Below are positions 6,111 through 12,978 of a DNA stretch of 13,048 bases, one piece after another. Position 1 is the first letter of the stretch, and each line of letters begins with the position of its first letter. The position numbers and the translations under genes are program-made. A model generated the notes under the pieces. It was not told the DNA's origin and did no database searches. It saw only the letters and a program-made list of their open reading frames with translations. The DNA is from UBA922 sp964571295 (GTDB lineage: Bacteria > Patescibacteriota > Patescibacteriia > Magasanikbacterales > UBA922): positions 1 to 13,048 of the forward strand of contig CAZNAO010000026.1 in NCBI GenBank assembly GCA_964571295.1, read 5' to 3'.

Positions 6111-6117
6111 TATAATA

Positions 6118-6126
6118 TGTTATACT
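6118..6126 (+). promoter_or_regulatory. Extended -10 promoter of PEP synthase
   Basis: TGtTATACT with no good -35; predicted start near 6133, giving a leader of about 85 bases that contains the inverted repeat at 6137-6207. A TATAAT at 6111-6116 lacks a -35 and TG. Confidence 0.5.
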
Positions 6127-6136
6127 TGATCCTGTC

Positions 6137-6207
6137 TAAGGCAGATTAAGATAAATTACGCAGATGGTGAATTCTACTATCTGCCTAAATTAATGTAATC
6201 TGTGTAA
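6137..6207 (+). promoter_or_regulatory. Long imperfect inverted repeat in the PEP synthase leader
   Basis: Arms 6137-6165 and 6179-6207 match as reverse complements at 21 of 29 positions, with a 13-base spacer. Nested fold: GCAGAT (6160-6165) with ATCTGC (6179-6184) and CAGATTA (6142-6148) with TAATCTG (6196-6202). Alternative fold: AGGCAGAT (6139-6146) with ATCTGCCT (6179-6186), and 6156-6165 with 6198-6207 (one wobble). It may be a leader RNA switch, an operator, or a dispersed repeat; no known riboswitch recognised. Confidence 0.4.
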
Positions 6208-6217
6208 TCATTGTTTT

Positions 6218-9200
6218 ATGGCGCGTCACCCAAAAAAGAAACAAGAACATGTCGCACGTGCGAGAGAAGCTGCGCATATATTGTGGTTTGAAGAAATAGG
6301 AATTGAGGACATTCCTTTGGTGGGTGGTAAGAATGCATCGCTCGGAGAAATGTATACCGGACTGAAAGCAAAGCATATCTCGGTTCCCAATGGTTTTGCG
6401 ATTACTGCTCGTGCATATTGGGATTTTTTTCATGCACATGATCTGGATAAGGCGATTAAGAAAGATATCAAAGGTTTGAATGTGTTGAACATTAGAGAAT
6501 TGACCCGAGTGGGAAAAAAAGTTCGCTCTCGGATTCTGAATGCTGAATTTCCCGAGAATTTGAAAAAAGAAATTATCGATTCGTACGAGTCACTCAAAAA
6601 ACAAGAAGGGGTTGCGAAACTTTCCGTTGCGGTACGCTCAAGTGCGACTGCCGAAGATTTACCTGATGCGAGTTTTGCTGGACAACAGGAGACGTATCTC
6701 AATGTGGAGGGACATGATGAATTATTGCGTGCGGTAAAAAAATGTATTGCGTCACTGTTTACCAATCGTGCGATTTCTTATCGCGAGACCAAAGGATTTG
6801 ATCACCTGGCCGTGGCATTGTCAGTCACGGTACAAACCATGGTTCGTTCAGATAAAGGTATTTCAGGTGTCATGTTTACAATTGATACCGAATCAGGATT
6901 CCCTGGGGTAGTTTTGATCAATGCGTCATATGGATTAGGTGAATATGTGGTGAAAGGTCGGGTAACACCTGATCAATTTTATGTATTCAAAGAAGGGGTG
7001 AATAAAGGTAAAAAAGCGATTATTAGCAGAATTTGCGGATCAAAAGAAGTGAAACTAGTGTATGGAACACGTGGAACGACACAGAATGTGGTAACGACCG
7101 CGGATCGTCGAAGGCTGTGTATTTCCGACGAAGATGTGTTGACGCTTGCAAAATGGGGAATGGAGATTGAAAAATTCTATCGTAAATCTCAGGATATCGA
7201 ATGGGCAAAAGATGGAATAACTGGAAAACTGTACATCGTACAGGCACGTCCAGAGACCGTACAATCACAGGCGGATCATACGAGTATTGAATCGTATGAA
7301 TTGAAGGAGAAGGGAAAAGTGATTGCACGTGGAATATCGATCGGGCAGAAAATAGGTGCGGGAGTGGCACGGGTGATCAATGATCCGAAAGACATGAAGT
7401 TGTTCAAGAAAGGCGAAGTATTGATCACGCGTATCACTGACCCTGATTGGGAACCGATCATGCGTCTCGCTGCGGCGATCGTGACCGAGCAGGGTGGGAA
7501 GACAAGTCATGCGGCGATTGTATCCCGTGAGCTTGGTGTACCTTGTGTGGTGGGAACGAGTCAGGCGCGTGCATTGGTGAAGACAGGTTCTAAAGTTACG
7601 GTTTCATGTGCGGAAGGTGATGAGGGGCGTATTTACAAAGGAATACTTCCATTTGAAGTTAAGAAAACCAAGGTAAAAGATACGGCGAAGACCAGAACCA
7701 AAGTTATGATGAATGTGGGTGACCCTGATCATGCGTTTGCATTGTCATACTTGCCGAATGATGGAGTCGGACTTGCGCGGGAAGAATTTATTTTTTCAAA
7801 TTTTATCCGTATTCATCCGCAAGCACTGTTGAATTTCGACAAGTTAAAGGATAAGAAAGCGAAAAAAAAGATAGTGGAGCTTACTCACGGATACGAAGAC
7901 AAGCGACAGTACGGAGTCGATAAGTTGGCAGATGGTATCGCACGTATTGCGGCAGCATTCTATCCGCGTGAGGTGATTGTAAGATTGTCTGATTTCAAAA
8001 CCAATGAATATGCGACGCTGATTGGTGGACATGAATTCGAGCCGAAAGAGGAAAATCCAATGATCGGGTGGCGGGGAGCATCACGGTATTACTCGGATGA
8101 GTATAAAGAGGCGTTTGGAATCGAGTGTGAGGCCTTGAAAAAAGTGCGGAGCGAGTGGGGGCTTGATAATGTCATTGTCATGGTTCCGTTTTGCCGCACA
8201 CCGGAAGAAGGAAAAAGTGTTCTCAAAACCATGGCTGAATTTGGATTGCGCCAAGGTGAAGATAAATTAAAGGTGTATGTCATGTGTGAAATACCTTCGA
8301 ATGTCATTCTTGCGGAAGAATTTGCTCGCTTGTTCGATGGATTCAGTATCGGATCCAACGATCTGACCCAGTTAACGCTTGGGGTGGATCGGGATTCTGC
8401 GCTGGTAAGTCATGTCTATGATGAAAAGAATGCCGCGGTTACGTCACTTATATCTCAAGTAATCAAAGTTGCGCATCGTTACAAACGGAAGATCGGTATT
8501 TGTGGACAGGCACCGAGTGATTATCCGGAATTCGCAGAATTTTTAGTACGTGAAGGAATTGATAGTATTTCTCTCAATCCAGACACAGTGATTGCGACCC
8601 GTGAACGTATTGCTAAAGCCGAGAAAACATGGGCTGGACAAAAAGGAAAAACTAATCATCGGTTATTGGTCATGGTTGGTCTCATTGGCATGCTTGCTGG
8701 GAGCATGATGTTACTTGGTGGAGGATGTAGTGCGATACAAAAAGATGCTCCGGGTACTGTTTCAAACGATATCAGCCCATCTGAAATGAGAATACGAATC
8801 GAGAATACCATGCGTTCACGTGGAGGCGGAGATACTGACAAGACCACTTTCACAATTTCATCATTAGGGTCTTTCAAAATTACCTATCCGAAGGATTGGT
8901 CCGCAACTGAGATTGCTCACAACACCGGCTTTATGTTCAAGGGGAATACCGATAAGGAATTTCTAACCATGATCAAGCAACCGAAGAGGCAGGGTGGTGA
9001 AGGTGCTACTGCGACAGTCGGAGGTGGGTCGGTGGGTGGAGGAGTGCGTACTGTTGTAATTGATGGAGTAACCTATCCGGTAGGGCAGGGTCGTGCGGAG
9101 AATGGAGTTGAGATTCAGACGGTGTATATACCGGTGAATGAGACAGAAGAATTGTTCGTGTATGGTTCAATCCCTCCTGAGGAATTTACTGAACTCCTCG

Positions 9201-9322
9201 AGAGTATCAGTTTTACTCCGGAAGAAAGTATCCCGACAGTGAACACAACAATCGACCCGGGTGAAAATTGCATCAATGTGCTTTCTAAATTGGGAGGTTC
9301 TGAAGCGGTGAGCTGTTACTAA
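6218..9322 (+). CDS. ppsA: Phosphoenolpyruvate synthase with a C-terminal membrane/lipoprotein-like extension
   Basis: PEP synthase makes PEP from pyruvate and ATP (releasing AMP and phosphate), the gluconeogenic reverse of pyruvate kinase next door. All three domains are complete: N-terminal ATP-binding domain with VGGKNASLGEM (35-45) and RSSATAEDLPDASFAGQQET (140-159); mobile phosphohistidine domain with GGKTSHAA, catalytic H431; C-terminal PEP/pyruvate barrel with GLAREEF (518-524), GSNDLTQLTLG (712-722) and GICGQAPSD, catalytic C762. The E. coli enzyme is 792 aa, and homology should end near residue 803. Here the frame runs on to 1034 aa with no stop: basic GKTNHR, a hydrophobic helix (about 816-836), LGGGC with C837, then about 200 residues that look exported. 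The result could be a membrane-tethered enzyme, two proteins from one frame, or an assembly error. The start at 6218 has no ribosome site. Confidence 0.95.
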   Translation: MARHPKKKQEHVARAREAAHILWFEEIGIEDIPLVGGKNASLGEMYTGLKAKHISVPNGFAITARAYWDFFHAHDLDKAIKKDIKGLNVLNIRELTRVGKKVRSRILNAEFPENLKKEIIDSYESLKKQEGVAKLSVAVRSSATAEDLPDASFAGQQETYLNVEGHDELLRAVKKCIASLFTNRAISYRETKGFDHLAVALSVTVQTMVRSDKGISGVMFTIDTESGFPGVVLINASYGLGEYVVKGRVTPDQFYVFKEGVNKGKKAIISRICGSKEVKLVYGTRGTTQNVVTTADRRRLCISDEDVLTLAKWGMEIEKFYRKSQDIEWAKDGITGKLYIVQARPETVQSQADHTSIESYELKEKGKVIARGISIGQKIGAGVARVINDPKDMKLFKKGEVLITRITDPDWEPIMRLAAAIVTEQGGKTSHAAIVSRELGVPCVVGTSQARALVKTGSKVTVSCAEGDEGRIYKGILPFEVKKTKVKDTAKTRTKVMMNVGDPDHAFALSYLPNDGVGLAREEFIFSNFIRIHPQALLNFDKLKDKKAKKKIVELTHGYEDKRQYGVDKLADGIARIAAAFYPREVIVRLSDFKTNEYATLIGGHEFEPKEENPMIGWRGASRYYSDEYKEAFGIECEALKKVRSEWGLDNVIVMVPFCRTPEEGKSVLKTMAEFGLRQGEDKLKVYVMCEIPSNVILAEEFARLFDGFSIGSNDLTQLTLGVDRDSALVSHVYDEKNAAVTSLISQVIKVAHRYKRKIGICGQAPSDYPEFAEFLVREGIDSISLNPDTVIATRERIAKAEKTWAGQKGKTNHRLLVMVGLIGMLAGSMMLLGGGCSAIQKDAPGTVSNDISPSEMRIRIENTMRSRGGGDTDKTTFTISSLGSFKITYPKDWSATEIAHNTGFMFKGNTDKEFLTMIKQPKRQGGEGATATVGGGSVGGGVRTVVIDGVTYPVGQGRAENGVEIQTVYIPVNETEELFVYGSIPPEEFTELLESISFTPEESIPTVNTTIDPGENCINVLSKLGGSEAVSCY
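8627..9322 (+). other. Lipoprotein-like module fused in frame to PEP synthase (residues 804-1034)
   Basis: This part looks like a separate small lipoprotein. A basic n-region (KGKTNHR, 809-815) precedes a hydrophobic h-region (816-836) and a cysteine, C837, in LLGGGCS, a lipobox-like site with leucine at -4 instead of -3. A low-complexity linker leads to a domain with SFKITYPKDW, a pattern seen in PsbP-like and related exported domains (weak resemblance). Glycine-rich repeats (GGGSVGGGV), a VVIDGVTYPVG strand and two cysteines near the end follow. No ATG, GTG or TTG precedes the basic residues in frame; TTG 8666 and ATG 8672 are inside the hydrophobic part. AAGGA at 8643-8647 is too far from them for a normal ribosome site. 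If fused, the charge rule places this module outside and the enzyme inside the cell. Confidence 0.6.
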
Positions 9323-9343
9323 ATACTATATAATACTCGTTAC

Positions 9344-9374
9344 AAACCCTGTGCTATGTTGGTACAGGGTTTTG
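9344..9374 (+). terminator. Terminator downstream of PEP synthase
   Basis: AAACCCTGT (9344-9352) pairs with ACAGGGTTT (9364-9372), 22 bases after the stop; two G-T pairs and one C-G can extend the stem to loop ATGTT (9356-9360). A short TTTT tail follows. The core mirrors the hairpin at 686-710. Confidence 0.7.
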
Positions 9375-9416
9375 ATATTCCGGTGAGGAAATTGAAGAAA
9401 CGAGAGTAAATTGGTA

Positions 9417-9425
9417 TGCTATATT
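9417..9425 (+). promoter_or_regulatory. Extended -10 promoter of the lytic transglycosylase
   Basis: TGcTATATT; predicted start near 9432, only about 9 bases before ATG 9441. It overlaps the in-frame TTG at 9411, which is therefore unlikely to be the start. TTGAAG (9392-9397) is too far away to be its -35. Confidence 0.5.
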
Positions 9426-9440
9426 CCACTACTGGTATAT

Positions 9441-10781
9441 ATGAAATTTCCCACCCTCACCAAAGCATGCATATTCGTCGTAGCACTAGGACTTATTTTT
9501 GGGGTCGCGTATCGGGTAAATGGAATCGAAAGTCAGGGAAATTCGGTAGAAGAACAAAAAAAGCTTCAAGAGGAGTTGAAAAAAATTGAAGCTGAAATCA
9601 CTCAACTTGAGGATGATTTATCCGTAACCAAAGGTGAGAAAAAGACACTTACCAACAAAATCTTTCAATTACGAAAAGAGCAGGATAAAATACGATTGCA
9701 GATTGATGCAACTGCGCTCCGTATCAAAGATTTGAACGGAAAGCTCGTGACCACTGCAGAGGGTATCAAAATGACCGAGAAAAAAACCGAGAACCTCAAA
9801 GAAAATCTTGGAGCACTTCTCCGTCTCATGTATCAGCGCAACCATGAAGCAGTAACATTTCGGCTTATCCTCCAAGGAAGATTGGGTGATGCGATGACCG
9901 AGGTGAGGAATTTGGAAAAATTGTCTGATTCGATTGGAGAATTGCTTGATAAGACGAGAGAAACCAAGCTTGAACTTGAAAAACAAAAAGAAGTTTTTGC
10001 AGCAGAAGAAGAGAATGCAAGTGAGCTCCTCAAATTGACGACAGCACAACAGGCGGCCTTGGGCGGGAAGTTGATCGAGCAAAATCAATTGCTGAAAGAC
10101 ACGCAAGGTAAGGAAGAGAATTATCAGTCGTTGATCCAGGGAAACAAAAAGCGTGCCACTGAGATAAAGAGCAGAATTTATGAGTTACTTGATGTGGGAA
10201 CCCAAATCACTTTTGGAGAAGCGGTTACAATCGCAACTTGGGTGAGTGAGCAAACCAAAGTCGCTACTTCACTCTTGCTAGCAATCTTGACTCAGGAATC
10301 GAATTTGGGAAAAAACGTGGGTACTTGCAATCGTCTAGGAGACCCTCCGGAAAAAAGTTGGAAAGTGATTATGAAACCGACTCGAGACCAGGAACCGTTT
10401 AAAAAAATTACCGAAGAGTTGGGAAAAGATCCGGATATTACTCCAGTATCTTGTCCGATGCGAAACAAAGATGGAAGTCAGCTCGGGTGGGGAGGTGCTA
10501 TGGGGCCTGCACAATTTATCCCGTCGACATGGGTTGGGTACAAAGACAAAGTTTCGGCAATTACCGGTAAGAGCCCCGCAAATCCATGGGATATACGAGA
10601 TGCGTTTTTGGCTTCCGCACTTCTACTGAAAGCAAATGGTGCTGATGGAACCAGAGAGGGAAACTGGAAAGCGGCAATGCGGTATTTTTCAGGAGGTACT
10701 GACCTTAAATATCGATTTTATGGGGATAATGTGCTGGCACTGGCTGATGAGTATGAAGATGATATTGCCGCGCTGAAATAA
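9441..10781 (+). CDS. Secreted coiled-coil lytic murein transglycosylase
   Basis: Predicted peptidoglycan-cleaving enzyme exported across the membrane; 446 aa. An N-terminal signal peptide or anchor (about 1-28: basic start, then IFVVALGLIFGVAY) is followed by a long charged coiled coil (about 34-245) like that of CwlO/EnvC-type hydrolases, and then a lysozyme-fold domain (about 260-446). The likely catalytic glutamate is E286 in LTQESNLG; GWGGAMGPAQFIPSTW (GAMGPAQF at 352-359) is the hallmark of MltB-like and related transglycosylases. C296 and C338 flank an insertion and could form a disulfide. Known coiled-coil hydrolases are switched on by FtsEX during division; a similar role is inferred, but no ftsEX is in the window. 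The ATG at 9441 is preferred over TTG 9411 because of the promoter. It converges on the hydrolase at 10789 with 7 bp between stops. Confidence 0.88.
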   Translation: MKFPTLTKACIFVVALGLIFGVAYRVNGIESQGNSVEEQKKLQEELKKIEAEITQLEDDLSVTKGEKKTLTNKIFQLRKEQDKIRLQIDATALRIKDLNGKLVTTAEGIKMTEKKTENLKENLGALLRLMYQRNHEAVTFRLILQGRLGDAMTEVRNLEKLSDSIGELLDKTRETKLELEKQKEVFAAEEENASELLKLTTAQQAALGGKLIEQNQLLKDTQGKEENYQSLIQGNKKRATEIKSRIYELLDVGTQITFGEAVTIATWVSEQTKVATSLLLAILTQESNLGKNVGTCNRLGDPPEKSWKVIMKPTRDQEPFKKITEELGKDPDITPVSCPMRNKDGSQLGWGGAMGPAQFIPSTWVGYKDKVSAITGKSPANPWDIRDAFLASALLLKANGADGTREGNWKAAMRYFSGGTDLKYRFYGDNVLALADEYEDDIAALK

Positions 10782-10788
10782 TATTTAT

Positions 10789-11370
10789 TTAAAATTGTTT
10801 CATAATCCACTGTACTTCGGCAGGGTAGCTCGATATCACGGTACCGTTATAGTAATATAGCTTTTGTTTGGTTGATGAGGTTGAATACCACCGTGCAGTG
10901 CGGGGATTCTGCCCACAGAGATTGCGTCCCACTTCTTCAATCGCGTGTTCAAGTGATTCGAACGGGATCATTGCACCGCCCCATCCGAAAGGATTGTTAT
11001 TCATCATACGTTTTCCACCGCTCGATTCCCTGACTGCTATAGCGGGCAGGAGTCGCCAATCCATTGCACATGCATCTGCAACAGCGACAAAGGTCTCTCC
11101 ATGTCCTGCAAGCGGCATGTTTCGTTTTGAAAAATAGGTATCAATTCGAGCGGCACGGTCGTCGGGAATCTGAGGAAAAACGCGGGTGGTAAGCGTATAG
11201 GTCGCATCAATCAAACCGAGGGAACATAGGAGAATTACGACGGAAGTCAGATATACATGATGTCGCGCAAAATTTAAAATCGGACGAAACAGGATATGTT
11301 TCTTTTTTTGTGCTCGTCGAGCTGTTTTTTTAAATTTTTGTGCTCGTCGGGTTTTTTTTGGTCGGGGCAT
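10789..11370 (-). CDS. Membrane-anchored glucosaminidase/lysozyme-like protein
   Basis: Probable cell-wall hydrolase; 193 aa. The first 25 residues are extremely basic (Lys/Arg-rich, with RRAQK repeated). A single helix follows (about 40-62, VYLTSVVILLCSLGLI), and by the positive-inside rule the rest lies outside. The outer domain has DWRLLPAIAVRESSGGK with the candidate catalytic E115, then NNNPFGWGG (124-132), an ordered FESLEHAIEEVG helix, and YYNGTVISSYPAEVQWIM. This pattern fits the endo-beta-N-acetylglucosaminidase (GH73-like) or lysozyme-like superfamily; exact family uncertain. C101 and C152 may pair. The start at 11370 has no ribosome site, and the predicted transcript begins about 15 bases upstream. 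It is convergent with the lytic transglycosylase, suggesting a shared wall-remodelling theme rather than shared transcription. Confidence 0.75.
   Translation of the reverse strand: MPRPKKTRRAQKFKKTARRAQKKKHILFRPILNFARHHVYLTSVVILLCSLGLIDATYTLTTRVFPQIPDDRAARIDTYFSKRNMPLAGHGETFVAVADACAMDWRLLPAIAVRESSGGKRMMNNNPFGWGGAMIPFESLEHAIEEVGRNLCGQNPRTARWYSTSSTKQKLYYYNGTVISSYPAEVQWIMKQF
11305..11349 (-). repeat. Two 15-base direct repeats encoding RRAQK
   Basis: TTTTTGTGCTCGTCG occurs at 11305-11319 and 11335-11349, with a 30-base period, in the 5' end of the membrane-anchored hydrolase. It gives the duplicated basic motif and is probably an internal tandem duplication. Confidence 0.7.
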
Positions 11371-11391
11371 AAAATTACTACCAGTAACGAT

Positions 11392-11400
11392 AGTATATCA
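11392..11400 (-). promoter_or_regulatory. Extended -10 promoter of the membrane-anchored hydrolase
   Basis: On the minus strand TGaTATACT, identical to that of the ATPase gene, with no clear -35. The start near 11385 gives a leader of about 15 bases. Confidence 0.5.
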
Positions 11401-11420
11401 CAGTTACGTAAAAATGGGTT

Positions 11421-11449
11421 AAATCAAAAAAGCACCCGTGTGGATGCTT
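11421..11449 (-). terminator. Rho-independent terminator of the ABC-F gene
   Basis: On the minus strand AAGCATCC (11449-11442) pairs with GGGTGCTT (11437-11430; one T-G pair) around ACAC and is followed by TTTTGATTT. It begins 5 bases past the stop codon. Confidence 0.85.
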
Positions 11450-11454
11450 GATAG

Positions 11455-12930
11455 CTATATCTTGCCGAGATTCAGTTCCTCGGTAATACGGATTTGTTCG
11501 ACAAATTCGGGCATGTGAGAAACGAGTATGATAGCTCCTTCGTAATCATTAATTGCTTGCGCAATGACAGGGATATGTCGGAAGTTGATATGATTTGTCG
11601 GTTCGTCAAGAATAAGTAGTCCCGGTTTCTGAAGTACAAAACGTGCATAACAGAGCAATCCTTTTTGCCCCTCGGAAAGCGCGCCCACCTTGGTCTTGAG
11701 GACGTCGGCAGTAAGGAGGAATTGCGCTCCTGTTGCGTAAATTTCTTGATTATCGGGGACACCCATCATTTCGGCAAGTGCTTCATACGCGGTCATATCG
11801 AAATCAAGTCCTGAAAAATCCTGACGATAATAACCAACCTTAATATCCGGGTGAATTATGGCGTCATCAGTCTTTTCAAGTGCGAGTCGTCTAAGGAGTG
11901 TGCTTTTACCGATGCCATTGGGACCGACAATAAGCAATCGGTTTCCTTTCCACAATCGGATATCTACTTTTTTGGGGGTGGGAACGTGATTAATCATCGT
12001 GTTGACCGTAGAGATGGTCGCAACCACTTGAGACCACGGTTGCGCAGGTATGGTGAATGGGCGAATCGTTTTGTCGTCTCGTTTTACGTCCACCATATTT
12101 TCTTCATCCTCTTCCACCTGATCTTTGAGTTTGCTTGCAAGTTTTCGCATCTTACCTCCTTTATGTGCAAAAAAATTCACCTTATCTTTTTTGTCCTGGA
12201 TATTCTTTCGGAGTTGCGCATTTTTGCGTTCTTCACGTTCAATTTGTGCTTTGATTTCTTCGATTACGTCAAAATAGTTTCCCACATACTGTTCGACTTT
12301 TTTGGTATGGAAATCCACGTTCAGGACGCCATCGGTAAATGCATTGAGAAACGTCGCGTCATGTGAAATTACGATGACGGTTTTCTCGTACATCATAAGG
12401 AATGCTGTCAAATGAGCGATCCCTTCGGCGTCAAGGTTGTTCGTGGGTTCGTCAAGAAGCAGAATATCTGGTTTTTGGATGAGTGCGTATGCAAGAAGGA
12501 GACGCGCATGCTGTCCGCCCGAGAGATCTTTGATTTTTTTGTCGAGGGGAATAGTGAGGTCAACTACAGTGAGTACATCATCCACAAGTTTTTCAAGATT
12601 ATAGGTGTGCTTGGAAAATGCGGTGGCGAAATATTCCAGTATGGTTAAATCAAAAAATTCCTTCGGCATGACCTGGTGTCCGATCGCCACGCTAGCGTTA
12701 TTGGTGATGGATATTTTTCCTGAATTAGGCTTGAGGGTTTCTTCACCTGTTGCGTTCATTGCGCCCAAGATAAGTTTGAATATGGTGCTTTTTCCAACGC
12801 CGTTTTGTCCCATGATCGTAATTTTTGCATTTTCGCGTACTGAAAAATTTACCTCATCAAGGATAGGTTTATCGTCGGTATATGAAAATGAAACAGTATC
12901 GAAACGCACAATTACGTTACCATGATTCAT
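11455..12930 (-). CDS. ABC-F family ATPase (ribosome-associated type)
   Basis: A soluble protein with two ATP-binding cassettes and no membrane domain, 491 aa, the ABC-F layout. Family members bind the ribosomal E site and act in translation or antibiotic protection. Cassette 1: Walker A GQNGVGKST (41-49), Q-loop Q86, signature LSGGQ (136-140), Walker B with DEPTNNLD (160-167), SH switch (189-190). A charged linker (about 217-290) follows. Cassette 2: GPNGIGKST (336-344), Q370, LSEGQ (418-422), DEPTNHIN (442-449), SH (471-472). In the second cassette the signature is LSEGQ and the D-loop Asp is Asn (N449); both glutamates after Walker B are kept, so ATP hydrolysis is plausible. The subfamily (EttA, Uup or resistance type) cannot be settled by eye. 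A weak AAGG lies 7 bases before the ATG. Its only visible promoter source is the upstream tRNA-Asp. Confidence 0.92.
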   Translation of the reverse strand: MNHGNVIVRFDTVSFSYTDDKPILDEVNFSVRENAKITIMGQNGVGKSTIFKLILGAMNATGEETLKPNSGKISITNNASVAIGHQVMPKEFFDLTILEYFATAFSKHTYNLEKLVDDVLTVVDLTIPLDKKIKDLSGGQHARLLLAYALIQKPDILLLDEPTNNLDAEGIAHLTAFLMMYEKTVIVISHDATFLNAFTDGVLNVDFHTKKVEQYVGNYFDVIEEIKAQIEREERKNAQLRKNIQDKKDKVNFFAHKGGKMRKLASKLKDQVEEDEENMVDVKRDDKTIRPFTIPAQPWSQVVATISTVNTMINHVPTPKKVDIRLWKGNRLLIVGPNGIGKSTLLRRLALEKTDDAIIHPDIKVGYYRQDFSGLDFDMTAYEALAEMMGVPDNQEIYATGAQFLLTADVLKTKVGALSEGQKGLLCYARFVLQKPGLLILDEPTNHINFRHIPVIAQAINDYEGAIILVSHMPEFVEQIRITEELNLGKI

Positions 12931-12939
12931 ATGAGTGCC

Positions 12940-12971
12940 TTATAAAACAAATAGCCCATGCGCGAGCTATT
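12940..12971 (-). terminator. Hairpin terminator between tRNA-Asp and the ABC-F gene
   Basis: On the minus strand AATAGCTC (12971-12964) pairs with GGGCTATT (12957-12950; one T-G pair) around GCGCAT, followed by TGTTTTATAAGG. It ends within 20 bases of the ABC-F start, so it may also work as an attenuator. Confidence 0.55.
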
Positions 12972-12978
12972 ATGTGAG

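Noticed and set aside
9411..9440. TTG at 9411 as the lytic transglycosylase start
   Set aside because: It precedes the predicted transcript start; the signal peptide fits ATG 9441 better.
11851..12925. Plus-strand frames opposite the ABC-F gene
   Set aside because: Antisense shadows of a clear ABC-F gene; F/C-rich translations with no start signals.
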